64,000 bases of DNA, from NCBI GenBank assembly GCA_009746045.1, contig RPFO01000500.1, forward strand, positions 441,199 to 505,198. The letters run 5' to 3'. The notes under the pieces were generated by a model. That model had not been told where the DNA came from. It saw nothing but the letters and a program-made list of their open reading frames with translations, and did no database searches. Source of the stretch: Mesostigma viride (taxonomy: Eukaryota; Streptophyta; Mesostigmatophyceae; Mesostigmatales; Mesostigmataceae). This document shows, one piece after another, positions 1 to 9,843 of the stretch. How positions within the stretch are numbered: position 1 is the stretch's first letter; every line of letters begins with the position of its first letter. The position numbers were made by a program, and so were the translations under genes.

Positions 1-75
1 TTGATGTAGATAGATTAGACCGGTAGGACTGTTTGCACTGACCCATCCATCCATCCATCGGGGTTAATGCTCCGT
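1..75 (-). repeat. Uninterrupted copy of the LINE target-site repeat
   Basis: The reverse complement of this stretch joins two sequences found on either side of the LINE at 1116-21779. One part matches 1083-1115 (GGAGCATTAACCCCGATGG...). The other matches 21780-21830 (TGCAAACAGTCCTACCGG...). It therefore looks like an inverted, unoccupied copy of the sequence into which the LINE inserted. No coding capacity. Confidence 0.6.
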
Positions 76-91
76 GACTCCCCCACGGCAG

Positions 92-137
92 CACGAGTCT
101 AATTAATTAATTAATTAACTAATTAATTAATTAATTC
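92..137. repeat. (TTAA)n simple repeat
   Basis: Nearly uninterrupted AATT/TTAA tetranucleotide tract. Similar TTAA-rich tails occur at 59155-59160, 59208-59221 and 59347-59425, so it is probably the tail of a small retroposon. The following bases up to 475 show nothing convincing. Confidence 0.6.
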
Positions 138-475
138 CATCCCATGTTCGGACCCTCCCACTGAGGACTTATGCTCACGTGACGCAGTCACGTGTCTATT
201 AATTCATTAATCATGGTCGATCGTGCCACCCAACAGCCACTGAAATTCGCGCGAAAACTGGCGAGATCTAGACCTGCCGCCATCGCCGTCGTCTTCACCT
301 TCGTCCCGCCAAAATGCCTGATTTCAGTGGTACATATTTGTTTGCAGCTGTCACAATTTAAAAATACCAAAAATACCATGATGTTTTCTTGAATTCTATG
401 AGATGTTTCTGACCTGTGTTGAAAGTTTCAGACCAAAAATCGCATGTGTTAATTGGCTTGCCACGTGTCAGATTA

Positions 476-523
476 CAACGCGATACATCGCGTTCTAACC
501 CTACAACGCGATGTATCGCGTTG
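476..523. repeat. Double palindrome built on AACGCGATRYATCGCGTT
   Basis: Two copies of the near-palindrome AACGCGATACATCGCGTT and its reverse complement AACGCGATGTATCGCGTT are separated by about 8 bases. They can pair with each other or fold individually. No gene is attached; it may be the end of a small inverted-repeat element. Confidence 0.55.
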
Positions 524-540
524 TAAAATTTAAGCACGGG

Positions 541-1083
541 TTAATGGGGGCCATTATGGGCACACATGCGCGTAGGCCACATGCTAGGCTAAGCCTGACT
601 AATCTACACTACTGTTGTATCAAGGAGACAACCAGCGGAGGCCAGAAATCGGGAGAATCCGGACCATGGAAGCTCGCACTACAGTTATGTATTCCCTACA
701 CACAGATCTCGAGTGATTTATCTAGTACCAAATCCGAAAGGCTTGCATCACTCCCAGGGCAGGAGAACTTGTGCGGATGACTGTAGGTGTAAGTTGGCGA
801 TGCCATGGTAACCGGAGACGTCCGTCCTATAGTCAGCGAAAGTTGGTGCGATCGAGAGGTCCCCAGTTCGATTCCGGTCGGATTCATTTGCAGATCGCGT
901 TTTTCCGCGTTTTCCGCGGCCCGGCACTGAACGCAAATGGTTTTCACCTTTGCGGAGTGCCTGATCAGAATATATTCCCTAGACTGAGGTTGCTGGGGTG
1001 GCAGGAGGTGCCTGCCAGGGCTTGCACATGGTCAACGTGGATGACCGCCCCCCTCCAGTATGCCGGTTTCCTAAGGTCAGGAG
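541..1083 (-). pseudogene. Remnant of an ORF1-only LINE derivative, interrupted by other repeats
   Basis: Positions 541-606 match 57786-57855, and 967-1075 match 57860-57950, of the minus-strand ORF1 element at 57430-59090. This is therefore the 3' end of LINE ORF1 plus 3' UTR on the minus strand. The 607-966 segment is a later insertion: a piece with the dispersed motif TATCAAGGAGACAACC at 618-634, followed by a tRNA-like SINE. No intact reading frame survives. Confidence 0.6.
771..960 (+). mobile_element. tRNA-like SINE copy
   Basis: It contains an A-box-like stretch at about 831-846 and a B-box-like AGTTCGATTCC at 865-875, the internal promoter layout of tRNA-derived SINEs. A second copy in opposite orientation lies at 59655-59830, with the same tRNA-like part and the same GC-rich segment matching CGCAAATGGTTTTCACC. 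The tRNA-like part lacks a foldable acceptor stem, so it is not a functional tRNA. Confidence 0.6.
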
Positions 1084-1115
1084 CTGAGGAGCATTAACCC
1101 CGATGGATGGATGGG

Positions 1116-1539
1116 TAACCCCGAGGCCTTGCGGGGCCCCACGTTCTTGGGGTTGCTGCAGCTGTGCGATCACTTGACCATTGACCGGGCCATCCGCCTG
1201 CCAGGCCCAGGTGGCCTGGTCCTGGTCACCATGGCCACTGTGAACGACCAGAAACGGGTCATGGGCGCCCGTCGCCTGCTCAAGGGCAGCCTCATCAGCA
1301 TGGACGAGGACTACACCCCTGCACAGCTGGCGGCAAGGAGCAAGGTCTGGAATCACGCGAAGGTCGTGGCCATCCGGGATGGGTACGTACAGGGGGGGAA
1401 GCGTGTGCAGATGCGTTTGAAGTCGGATGGTCGCTGGGTTGCCTCCTTTGACGGTGTTGAGATTAACACCACGGGTGCAGAGTCTCGTAGTGAGAAGACT
1501 CGTGGTGAGAAGCGTGCTGCCCCTGGTGGTGACCAGTAG
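1116..1539 (+). pseudogene. LINE ORF1 C-terminal fragment
   Basis: The open frame runs in from the target site (ATGGGTAACCCC) and stops at 1539. Its core (MDEDYTPAQLAARSK, basic and aromatic patches) aligns with the C-terminal half of the second ORF1 copy at 57850-58803 (LDDDLTLAQQQRRREL). That layout resembles the RRM plus C-terminal-domain region of L1-type ORF1 proteins, which bind LINE RNA. The 5' part of ORF1 is missing, as expected from incomplete reverse transcription. The apparent start codon belongs to the target-site repeat, so no native start is present. Confidence 0.65.
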
Positions 1540-1613
1540 GTAGACAACCTTCCTCGTCGGCTCGCGGCTAACAGGCTTCGGAGACAGCCTCTAAACAGTC
1601 CCGTTCCACTACC

Positions 1614-4449
1614 ATGCCTCGACCTAACCGTCGGGTGAAAGCCATGGTGGTGCCGGTATTTCGGGCCACAACCTCATCTGTCAAATGTCAGATTCGTAAA
1701 ACCCAACGTTTGCTAGATTACCTACGCCTCGGCGTTGTGCAATCAGCCCCAACCCCGAATACCCAGAGCAAGCGGCAGGCTCGCATCCTACGCTTGCAGG
1801 ACAAAATAAATGCGATGAAAAGCACTATTTCTACCGCTTCCCTTCCCCCCTCCCTTTCACCCCCACCCCACCCCCCGCCGCATCCACCCCCATCATCCAT
1901 CGTCGTCCTCCCCTGGTGGGCCAGCAGGCATCCTTGGCCCTTGCCACTTTTAACACCCGCACGCTGCTAGATGACGACCATAGCTGCCGGGTAGAGGAGC
2001 TAGTCGCATTCTGCATTGAGCATCGTGTATCTATATTAGGCCAGGAACACCGCCGCACGGTGCCACTTGGCATGGTGAGCACTGATCCCTTGGCGGGTGG
2101 CTGGAGGTTTTACTTTGCTGGCAGCGGTACGTCTGGCCAAGGTGGTGTTGGTCTTTTGTGCTCGCCGCTGGCAGTTGCTAGCCTCAGCACGCTTAAGTTT
2201 CTAACCCCACGCCTTATGGTAGCACATTTCACCTCTGTCGAGGGGCGGTCTACTGAAACACCACCTCACGGTGGGGGTGGGCTACGCACCCCACAGTGGT
2301 CTACTTGATTCGGCCCGTGAGGAGTTCTTCGAATCCTTGCATGACCTTGAGAGGGTCACCCCGGCCCGCCACTTTTTGGTTATGCTGCTTGACGCCAATG
2401 CCACGCTCCCCGTGGGCACTGCTGGCAGCCGCTTTGCGCCTGCTGACACTACTGCTAACGACAACACTCCCCTGTTTTCTGCCTTTTTGCGGGATAGCGG
2501 GATGGTTGCTGTCAACTGCCACTTCCAACGTCCCTCACAGGACTTGGTCACTTTTCGTGGCCCTAACGGGCCGTCAGGCCTGTTTGGACTACGTGGTGGT
2601 ACGGCAGTCCAGGTGCACCTCGGTTCTGGACACCCGAGTGTTTGACACGCCGACGGTGTGCTCTGACCACCGGTTGGTGCGCGCGACCCTTCGGCTCCGG
2701 TTCCACGTCCCCGCGCGCCGCGCCCCAGTGGTCCGCCCTGACTGGTCTGCTCTACGTCCGGTCAAGGGAGATCCTGAGGACTGGACGGACGCCGAGCACG
2801 AGCGGAACTGGTGCCGACGGAAGTACCTGTCGGCCCTGGACGCCCGGGCGGACGTCGACGAGCTGGACAATGGTGCCCCCAACGCAGCCATTTTTGCGGG
2901 CTTTGCGGCCCGTGCCCCGTTGCTGGCGGCCCGGCACCTGCCGGTCATGCCCCGCCGCCGCCCCGGCCCGCTCTACCGCCAGGACCCCAAGGTCTTGGCC
3001 GCCCGGCACCGCCTCAAGCGTAACCGGGACCCGCTGCAGAAACCATTGCTCCAGGCCGCCCTTGTGGAGGCCTACGAGCACGCTCAGGACGCGGAGGCGG
3101 CCCAGTGCATCGCGGATGCCAAGGCCTGCCAGGCCCGCAACCAGGGCAAGGACATGTGGTACCACCTCGACCGGCTCGGCGGCCGGCGGCAGCGCACCCC
3201 GGTGGAGCACACGGGGGACGGCACGGCGCCGGTAAGCCTTGACCGCTGGTTGGCCCACAATGTTTCCTTGACCGGTGGGGCTCGCGCCCCCCCCCGCCGC
3301 TTCACCCCGAGACGGCCGCCCGCCTCGGGGTCGCCGGACCCCCGCCGCCGCCAGCGCCCCCCTCCTCGGCCGCGGACTACCAAGTCCCCGCCCTGCAGGA
3401 GGGCTGCCTTGCCACTGACGATGTCGTCCCCCCCTTCTTCACTTTGAAGGAACTGGACGGCGCCCTTGCTCGCCTGCGGTACGATGCGGCGGTCGGTGCC
3501 GACCACCTTTCTGCTGAGCTGCTGAAGACCCCTGATCTGGCGGTTAGGGATCTTCTGCTGGCGTTCTGCAACCGTGTCCTGCTCTCTGACGAGCCTCCGC
3601 CTGCTGAGTGGCAGACGGCCATCCGCGTCATGCCGTACAAGAAGGGCTCTGCTGCTGACCCCGGCAACTACCGGGGTGTCTGCCTCCAGAGCGCCGCGCT
3701 GAAGGTCTTCATGCGCATGATGCTGCACAGGCTCCGCGCCGCGCTGGACCCACACCTGGGTGAGTCTCAGATGGGTTTCCGTCCTGGTCGTAACACTGTC
3801 ATGGCTGTGTTTGTCGCGCGCCGGTTGATGGAGGAGGTGCGTCGACTTCCCCCTGACAGTTTGCCGCTGGTCTTCATTTTTGTTGACTATATCAAGGCCT
3901 TTGACACGGTTCTCTGGGAGGCTCTTTGGGCCATCCTAGCTCTGGATCGGGTACCACCTGCGTTTATTGCTGCCATTCGCCGTCTGTATTCATGAGGGTT
4001 CACAGGCAGTAGTGCGGACTGCGGAGGGCACCACTCCACCATTCCCCCTTCACCACGGGGTGTGGCAAGGTTGTGTCCTGTCCCCATACCTGTTCATTAT
4101 TGTCGTGGATCACGTCATGCGCCGGGCACGTGCGCGCTTTACTGCTCTTAAGGGGTTCGAGCCAGGCTTGGACATGATTCCTTAACGTGAAAGAGCACGG
4201 CGGGGTTAGACCGGGTTACCGCCTCATGCCGACCTGATTTATGCGGATGATACCACCCTCATCGAGAGCCCCGAGCACATTCAGACCTGGCTGGACTGCC
4301 TGGGCCTTGAGGCGCGGGCGGTGGGGCTGGAGATTAGTGTCAAAACTGAGGCGATGGTGATAGGAGCATCCAGTAAACCACCGCTGCCGCGCCTGCTCGA
4401 CGGGACGGAGGTCCCGTTTTGCGACCGCTTCAAGCTGTTGGGGAGCTGG
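1614..4449 (+). pseudogene. LINE ORF2: endonuclease and reverse transcriptase, frameshifted
   Basis: Endonuclease pieces are spread over three frames. The first is LATFNTRTLL with IxxQEHR at 1916-2308. The next is LLDANA at about 2385. The last is LDYVVVR followed by SDHRLV at 2590-2690. The RT fingers and palm begin at about 3430 (GADHLSAELLK, NYRGVCLQSAALKVF). Motif A reads FVDYIKAFDT near 3890. A stop follows at 3993. Motif B (GVWQGCVLSP) continues in another frame at 4060-4085, and the catalytic YADD sits at 4240-4251. ORF2 is cut at 4449 by the LTR element and resumes at 20765. The frameshifts and stops predate or accompany loss of function. The protein would nick target DNA and prime reverse transcription there. 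Confidence 0.85.
4445..4449. repeat. Left target-site duplication GCTGG
   Basis: GCTGG precedes the 5' LTR and is repeated at 20765-20769 after the 3' LTR. Removing the element plus one copy restores the LINE reading frame (LLGSWLPDTADDVDTR). Five bases is the usual Copia integrase duplication. Confidence 0.9.
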
Positions 4450-5066
4450 AGTTAACGTAAAGGATTTACGTTAGATGGATAGAGATTGTTACGCTCTTTC
4501 CAACGGCACCTTGAACGCCTCATTTGGTTAAGGAACGTAAAAGTTATGACGTTTCCTAGGCTGTGCCGACAGTACCCGGCGCGCCACTGTGGGCGCGTAC
4601 GGACACAGGATGTACAAGTGTCACTTTGATAGTCCGCAGGACGTTGACAGGACTTGTACAGGACTTGATGGTCAATTGATAGGTAGGCGCACTGTAGCGC
4701 GCCAGGACCTATGAGACAATTGATGCTGACTAGTGTACGGATAGGTCCACAGGACTAGCCGTATGGACAATTGATAGATCTGCGCGCCAAAGGCGTGCCA
4801 GAGTCTGTGTAATCAATTGATTGACAGTTCAGCTGTGACAGTGCAGCTGAATACTTGGACGCGTCCCTAGTAAGCTATATGAGTGACTTGGTCACACCGG
4901 GACGCTAGTTCTTGCGTGCACGTTCTCTTGGCACTGCGACCCTGTCGTCTGTGCTGCGTGCAGTCTTGGAAGTGACGTGACTTACGTCTGTGTTTCCTGA
5001 TTGTTAATAAAGGCAACTTCCTGCAAGAACCATGGCGGAATTCGTGGCATTCTTACCCTCACAACT
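4450..5066 (+). repeat. 5' long terminal repeat
   Basis: 617 bp, beginning AGTTAACG and ending CTCACAACT, so the ends form a 4-bp inverted repeat AGTT/AACT instead of the usual TG/CA. It contains several CAATTGAT motifs (about 4671-4825), a TATA-like CTATAT at 4875 and AATAAA at 5006-5011. That order fits a U3 promoter followed by a polyadenylation signal. Confidence 0.9.
4875..4882 (+). promoter_or_regulatory. TATA-like box in the 5' LTR
   Basis: CTATATGA lies about 190 bp before the LTR end, downstream of the repeated CAATTGAT motifs. It is the best candidate core promoter for the element's transcript. The assignment rests on motif and position only. Confidence 0.4.
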
Positions 5067-5090
5067 CGTATTACAATAGTTTGCCTGTCA
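5067..5090 (+). promoter_or_regulatory. Primer-binding region complementary to 19682-19705
   Basis: These 24 nt start exactly at the LTR boundary (CGTATTACAATAG...) and match the reverse complement of 19682-19705 without mismatch. They do not begin with TGG, as sites for tRNA 3' ends do. The first base pairs with G19705, so an RNA 3' end made there would prime into the last LTR base. See the corresponding finding. Confidence 0.6.
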
Positions 5091-5095
5091 AAAAG

Positions 5096-5728
5096 ATGCC
5101 AAATTCGGAAGAATTTCGGATTCCGGACGATGAGGAAATAGCCGCTCCGCCGGCTGGTTCTTCGTCAAGACCGACGGTGCCGTCGTGGCAGCAATTGCTC
5201 GACGAAGTAACGGTCTCGCTCGACGAGCTTCATCGTCAGCAGCGTGCAGCTCACGCATTGCTCGGGGATAACCCCGAGGACCCCGATTTGCCAGCACTGG
5301 TGCCGGCAATCCGCAACCTGTTGGACCAGATTCGAAACATTTTATCGACATTTACGGTCCAGGTGCGGGGAGGTTTGCGGTCGGTGACCGAAGTCACGAC
5401 TGCCATTGAGGAGTTGGACAACGTCCTCTCTTCACTCACCGGTTACCAGAGAAACCTGCAAAACTGGGCATCGCTACGCACGGGGGGCGCGCCGGCGGTG
5501 TCGACAAATTTGTTTCAGGATCTCGCGCTGTTATCGCTGCTCACTCGCGGCGTACGCAGTCGCGAGCGCCAGGTTTTAATTAACCTGGTGGCATTTCTCG
5601 CCTCTGTGCGAGAGTGGATTCCCGCGGGGTGGGAATTATCCCTACCAGCCATTAAGAATGTACTCCAGCACGCAAAATGTACTTCGTACCGAAGTTTGTC
5701 TTTTTATGCTGAAAATTGTCATGCATGA
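5096..5728 (+). CDS. Unknown ORF directly after the primer-binding region
   Basis: Taking the first ATG (5096) gives 210 residues. The N-terminus is acidic (MPNSEEFRIPDDEEIAAPP), then a Pro/Ser linker, then mostly helical, hydrophobic heptad-like sequence (LDEVTVSLDELHRQQ, IRNLLDQIRNILSTF, LFQDLALLSLLTRGV). It sits 30 nt after the 5' LTR, the normal place for gag, but has no zinc knuckle and I recognise no family. It may be an extra structural or accessory protein of the retrotransposon, or the first ORF of a different element nested here. Its position suggests it would be the first frame met by ribosomes on the genomic RNA. Confidence 0.5.
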   Translation: MPNSEEFRIPDDEEIAAPPAGSSSRPTVPSWQQLLDEVTVSLDELHRQQRAAHALLGDNPEDPDLPALVPAIRNLLDQIRNILSTFTVQVRGGLRSVTEVTTAIEELDNVLSSLTGYQRNLQNWASLRTGGAPAVSTNLFQDLALLSLLTRGVRSRERQVLINLVAFLASVREWIPAGWELSLPAIKNVLQHAKCTSYRSLSFYAENCHA

Positions 5729-5733
5729 TGTTT

Positions 5734-6490
5734 GCAACCAAAATAGACCTCGTACAAAGTTTGGTATCGATCGGACGTCATCTTGGTGACATTTGCTAGC
5801 AATAAAGGTACATTTTTGTCATTTTTTGTTAAATTAAATAGTAATAAATAGGAAACAGTACTAAATCACGTCAAACCATCATGGATATTTGCAAGCAACC
5901 TAATTACCACTAGAATAGACCATGCACAAAGTTTGGGGTCAATCTGAACTCAAAATAGTGACGTTTGCTAGCATAAATACTGCATTTTTTGCCATTTTCA
6001 AGCATTTTGCTCAGTGTAAGCTACTAAACAATATCAAACTACGTCATAAAGCTATGAAATATTGGAAGCAACCTAAACACCACTAGATTAGACCATGGGC
6101 CAAGTTTGGGCTCAGTCTGACGTCAAAATAGTGACGTTTGCTAGCATAAATGGTGCATTTTTTGCCATTTTCAAGCATTTTGCTCAGTGTAAGCTACTAA
6201 ACAATATCAAACTATGTCAGAAAGCTATGAAATGTTGGAAGCAACCTAAACACCACTAGATTAGACCATGGGCCAAGTTTGGGCCCAGTTTGATCTCAAA
6301 ATAGTGACGTTTGCTAGCATAAATGGTGCAATTTTTGCCTTTTTCAAGCATTTTGGTAAGTATAGTTGCCTCAAACTATGTCAGAAAACTGTGAATTGTT
6401 GTAAATAACCTGTTTGCCACTACATTAGACCATCCTCAACTTGTAAGGTCAGGCATAGGTAAAGGTAGTGACATTTGCTAGCACTATATA
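5734..6490 (+). repeat. 173-bp tandem repeat, about 4.5 copies
   Basis: Units starting GCAACC at 5734, 5895, 6068 and 6241, plus a degraded one at about 6410, share landmarks such as AGATTAGACCATGGGCC, GTGACGTTTGCTAGCATAAA and TTTTTGCCATTTTCAAGCA. The middle units are nearly identical and the outer ones diverged, as expected for a satellite homogenised at its centre. No coding frame. Confidence 0.85.
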
Positions 6491-7148
6491 CAAGCATATT
6501 ATGCCTCTTTTCGCATATACACATTAAAAATAACAAGACATCATCATATCATGGCCTTAATACAAGGTGTGCAAATGCAAATCACACCAGATCGGATGAC
6601 CAATGATGGGTGGCTGCATGCCAACACATCTACCAGGCTGCAGGGTGAGAGGCCACATCGCTACAAGACAGGAATCCTCGCAATTGCACAACACCGCTAG
6701 TACACTGTGCACATACCCCAAGAGGATTTGGCTACAAGCCATAAAAGTTTGGCCATGCTAACACATTCTTCATCCAAGCAAAATGCAGCCTCTCCAAACT
6801 CAACTCATTGATTTAAATTCAGCTAGGCCAGGCGTGCATGCTCTACTTGCCGACAACCATGAGTAAACTTGTCTACCACTTCATTCCATGCGCCGGTAGA
6901 TGGCACCGTCTCATCTACCAGTCATCCCCGGCTCCCATTCCGCATCCTCCTCTCCCTCTCCCTCTCCCTCTTCCTCCTCCCCCTCCCCTCCCATTCTCCC
7001 TCCCCTCTCCCTCCCCTCTCTCCCCTCTCCCTCCTCCTCCCCCTCCTCCTCCCCCTCTTTCTCCCCCTCTTTCTCTCCCTCTTCCTCCTCCTCCCCGCCT
7101 TCACTGTCACTGTGCACAGCAGGGACGGCATCGTCTATGTGGGTGCCA
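6491..7148. repeat. Non-coding stretch with a pyrimidine-rich hexamer tract
   Basis: 6491-6940 shows no gene. From about 6942 to 7105 the plus strand is almost pure C/T, built from CTCCCT-like hexamers. The long open frames across it are artefacts of the tract. Confidence 0.7.
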
Positions 7149-8864
7149 TCACCTGCGTTCACGGTGCCAGCCTAGCTCCTGTGGAAAGAAGCGAGCGCGG
7201 CCAAATGCCTCGACTGGGTGTGGGCAGCCGCACACGAACTGCGTCACCTCCGCCAGGGCATGATAGTCCTCACACTGCCCATCAGCCCACATCGCCTTGA
7301 TGAGCAGGTGACCTCCCCTTTCCTGAACCTTAGTGACCCAGCCATGGAAGCGCTCCCTCTTCCTCGCTATCCCCGGAAACAGGGCACACAGGCGCATCCC
7401 GATAAGCGCACGTGCTCCATGCTCGGCAAAGTAGGCATTGCAGTCATCCTTTGCTGCTGCCCTGGCGGCGGTGGCAGTCTTGTAATGCTCAAAGTCAATC
7501 TGCGGGTGCTCTTTCAACGCCGCCACCGTGGCAGCTGACAGTTTGCCGGTACTGATCAGCTCAGGCTGGTGCACCTCTGCCGTACCGCCCACTGTCCAGT
7601 GCTGCAGGTGTACATCAGAAATGGGGACCGTCATCCCTGCGCTGCCGCCACCTAATGTCACTCTAGAAAACTGGCCCGTCCACGACGGTGCGTAGTAAGG
7701 AGAGGCGACAATGCTGTCACGCTCCGTGCGATCGCCTTCCAGATCAAGGACCTTCACCAGCATGTGTGGTGCCCACGGCATTCCCTGCCCGCAGGTGACG
7801 GCTGGCCGCTTAACAACGAGTAGGTCGCTGCGTCGTATGAGGCTTCCATTCACCTTGAAGGTGTGCCTGCCGGAAATCAGTGTGCGCAAAGCGGGCGTTG
7901 CCGTTGATGTGCTCCCTCGCGCAGCGGGCGCACATGCGCGGTTGATCTGCGCTTGAATCTCGCGGGCAGGGCAAGCGACGTGTGAGATTACTTGTTTTAT
8001 GGGCAGCCTCAGTGCTCGTGTTGCCCGCGCAACCGACTGGTCGCCTGCAGATCGCAGCGGTAAGGGTACCGCCTTGTTCGCTTGCAGTTCACGCTTCTCT
8101 TTGAGCTTTTGCTCCATGATGTCGAACAGATTCTCGTTGTTGGCACGCACATCCTCCACGGACTTTGGCACCTGCTCAATCCATCCGTCCAGCAACTGCT
8201 GCTTCTCAGCGGCGACGATGTCAGGAAAAAGGCTGTGAAGGCTAGCGCAGGTACATCTCCTGGCACCGCCCTCGTCCCATTCAAAAAGCGGCACTAGACC
8301 AGGACTTCCTTTGGGGGCCTTGCCACGCTCTATGAGGAGGCACCCATAGACAGGATCTCCCTGCGGGGTGTACCCAATGGGCGTGACCCCGTCACAAGCC
8401 TCGCCATTAGGCCCTGTGGGCTGCCACTTGTTCACCGGTGCATTTACCAACGTCTCCGATGCGGCTAGGCGCCAGCGGACATACACGGTCATATCCGGGC
8501 CCCAAAACACTTCGAGATCGAACACCTTCGAAGAGCGGTGCCTCTCCCTCTCGGCTTCGGTTGCTGGCTCATCATCCAAGTCGGCGGTGGCGCCCGCGCC
8601 CGCACCCGCGCCGGCGCCTGCGCCCCCACCCCCGCCCGCGCCCGCGCGCGCGCCTTGGGTGGCGCCCGCGCCCGCACCCGCGCCGGCGCCTGCGCCCCCG
8701 CCCCCGCCCCGCCCGGGCCCGCGCCCGCGCCCGCGTCTTGGGTGGCGCCCGCGCCCGCACCCGCGCCTTCTCCCCCGCCCCCGCCCCCGCCCGCGCCCCC
8801 GCCCGCGCCATGGGTGTGGCCCGCGGCTGGCTTCTTCGGAAATGCGTCCATCGATTTCACCCAC
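7149..8864 (-). CDS. Unknown 571-residue antisense protein with RG and GA repeats
   Basis: An uninterrupted minus-strand frame inside the leader of the LTR element. Residues about 20-95 are low-complexity RGRG and GAGA repeats encoded by GC hexamers. The remaining ~470 residues look like a normal globular protein (FDLEVFWGPDMTVYVRWRLA, VLDLEGDRTERDSI, CGCPHPVEAFGRARFFPQEL). A motif occurs twice: LHSLFPDIVAAEKQQLLDGW and LCALFPGIARKRERFHGW, suggesting an internal domain duplication. I recognise no family. Retrotransposon open frames antisense to gag-pol are unusual, so it may be host cargo or part of an earlier nested element. Another minus-strand frame lies just upstream (9337-9843) and may belong with it. 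Confidence 0.55.
   Translation of the reverse strand: MGEIDGRISEEASRGPHPWRGRGRGRGRGRGRRRGCGRGRHPRRGRGRGPGRGGGGGAGAGAGAGAGATQGARAGAGGGGGAGAGAGAGAGATADLDDEPATEAERERHRSSKVFDLEVFWGPDMTVYVRWRLAASETLVNAPVNKWQPTGPNGEACDGVTPIGYTPQGDPVYGCLLIERGKAPKGSPGLVPLFEWDEGGARRCTCASLHSLFPDIVAAEKQQLLDGWIEQVPKSVEDVRANNENLFDIMEQKLKEKRELQANKAVPLPLRSAGDQSVARATRALRLPIKQVISHVACPAREIQAQINRACAPAARGSTSTATPALRTLISGRHTFKVNGSLIRRSDLLVVKRPAVTCGQGMPWAPHMLVKVLDLEGDRTERDSIVASPYYAPSWTGQFSRVTLGGGSAGMTVPISDVHLQHWTVGGTAEVHQPELISTGKLSAATVAALKEHPQIDFEHYKTATAARAAAKDDCNAYFAEHGARALIGMRLCALFPGIARKRERFHGWVTKVQERGGHLLIKAMWADGQCEDYHALAEVTQFVCGCPHPVEAFGRARFFPQELGWHRERR
8579..8815. repeat. GC-rich hexamer array (GCGCCC-like)
   Basis: Runs of GCGCCC/GCACCC hexamers encode the RG/GA-repeat N-terminus of the antisense ORF. 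It is one of several different hexanucleotide arrays within the element. Confidence 0.8.
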
Positions 8865-9189
8865 CGGCCGTCAGCGGTGGATGCACCCTTTCGGCCACGT
8901 TGTGACATCAAGCGCGGCGTCCCCAATAGAACAGTCATGCAATATGAATAATCATTAGTATCAACGATGCGTTCATGCAGGCGTGAACTGTGAAATACAA
9001 CAAGCATGCAACAACGACTCCAGCACACTTAGTAAATACTGCTCATAATATCTGTGGCACATGCAACATGGTTAAAACACACATGGATGACCTGTATGGC
9101 TGCACATGAACTGTCCACCTAGAGAAGAATAGAAATTCAGCATGATATCAAGAGCCATCCACACAAATATATGTCTTACCGCAGCTTAG

Positions 9190-9331
9190 GGCTTCTTCGG
9201 GTTGAGTTGGCGAATCGAGCTTGTTGAGCCCTGCTCGAAGTAATGCTCAAATGCGATGCCCAGGCCCGCCAGCACATCATCAAATGTGATTAGTTTCACA
9301 GGTGGTCCGAAGAGTTCCAAACGTGGTTGCT
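9190..9331 (-). other. Possible antisense exon
   Basis: Minus-strand reading after a TTAG acceptor-like site gives QPRLELFGPPVKLITFDDV followed by LAGLGIAFEHYFEQG and a stop. The composition looks like real protein, yet it has no start codon. It could be a spliced exon downstream of the 9337-9843 frame. Confidence 0.3.
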
Positions 9332-9336
9332 AATTT

Positions 9337-9843
9337 TCAGGCAGTGCCTGAAGGCCGCCTCGAAAGTGAAACGCGAAAGTGAAAAGGGGTCACAAACCCT
9401 ATGTTCATATCCTTGACTCCCCCGTCGAGAACGAACCGAAAACCAGCGCCATGAACGAACTTGTGACGAGTAGATGACGACATCGTGGTTATGGCGTCGT
9501 ACCCCCCCTGGTGCAGCTGCTGCTTTATCGCCGCCTTCCTGTCCTCTTGCTTCCGCCCGGGCGAAAACCAGGCGCTTCGCAATGCCTGGAGATGTGATAT
9601 TCTAATGGGCTTCATGCACTCGTGGCCGCACTTACAGTCGAACGTCTCGTCGGTCACTAGGCTGCCGGCATGGGTGCTGCCGCTTAGCACTATGGCTGCG
9701 AACTTGCGCTTCCCATGGTGTCCCATCACCATGATAGCGAAAGCCAGGAAGCAGATAGCCACGATTATGTCCCAGCAAAGCCATAGCACACCTTCCGTTT
9801 CGACCGCCATGTCGGCCACTAGTCCGGATAGCTCAATGTGCAC
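9337..9843 (-). CDS. Unknown 168-residue antisense ORF with a hydrophobic helix and Cys motif
   Basis: It starts MHIELSGLVADMAVETEG. A strongly hydrophobic segment follows (residues about 18-41, LWLCWDIIVAICFLAFAIMV), then CKCGHEC, a possible metal-binding cluster, followed by a basic helical stretch (ALRSAWFSPGRKQEDRKAAI). No family is recognised; a transposase-associated zinc module is one guess. Its first 25 codons lie inside the left arm of the large palindrome, so an inverted second copy of that 5' end is present at 10311-10384. Confidence 0.4.
   Translation of the reverse strand: MHIELSGLVADMAVETEGVLWLCWDIIVAICFLAFAIMVMGHHGKRKFAAIVLSGSTHAGSLVTDETFDCKCGHECMKPIRISHLQALRSAWFSPGRKQEDRKAAIKQQLHQGGYDAITTMSSSTRHKFVHGAGFRFVLDGGVKDMNIGFVTPFHFRVSLSRRPSGTA

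Noticed and set aside
3084-3755. 223-codon minus-strand ORF
   Set aside because: Shadow of the LINE RT-coding strand in GC-rich sequence.
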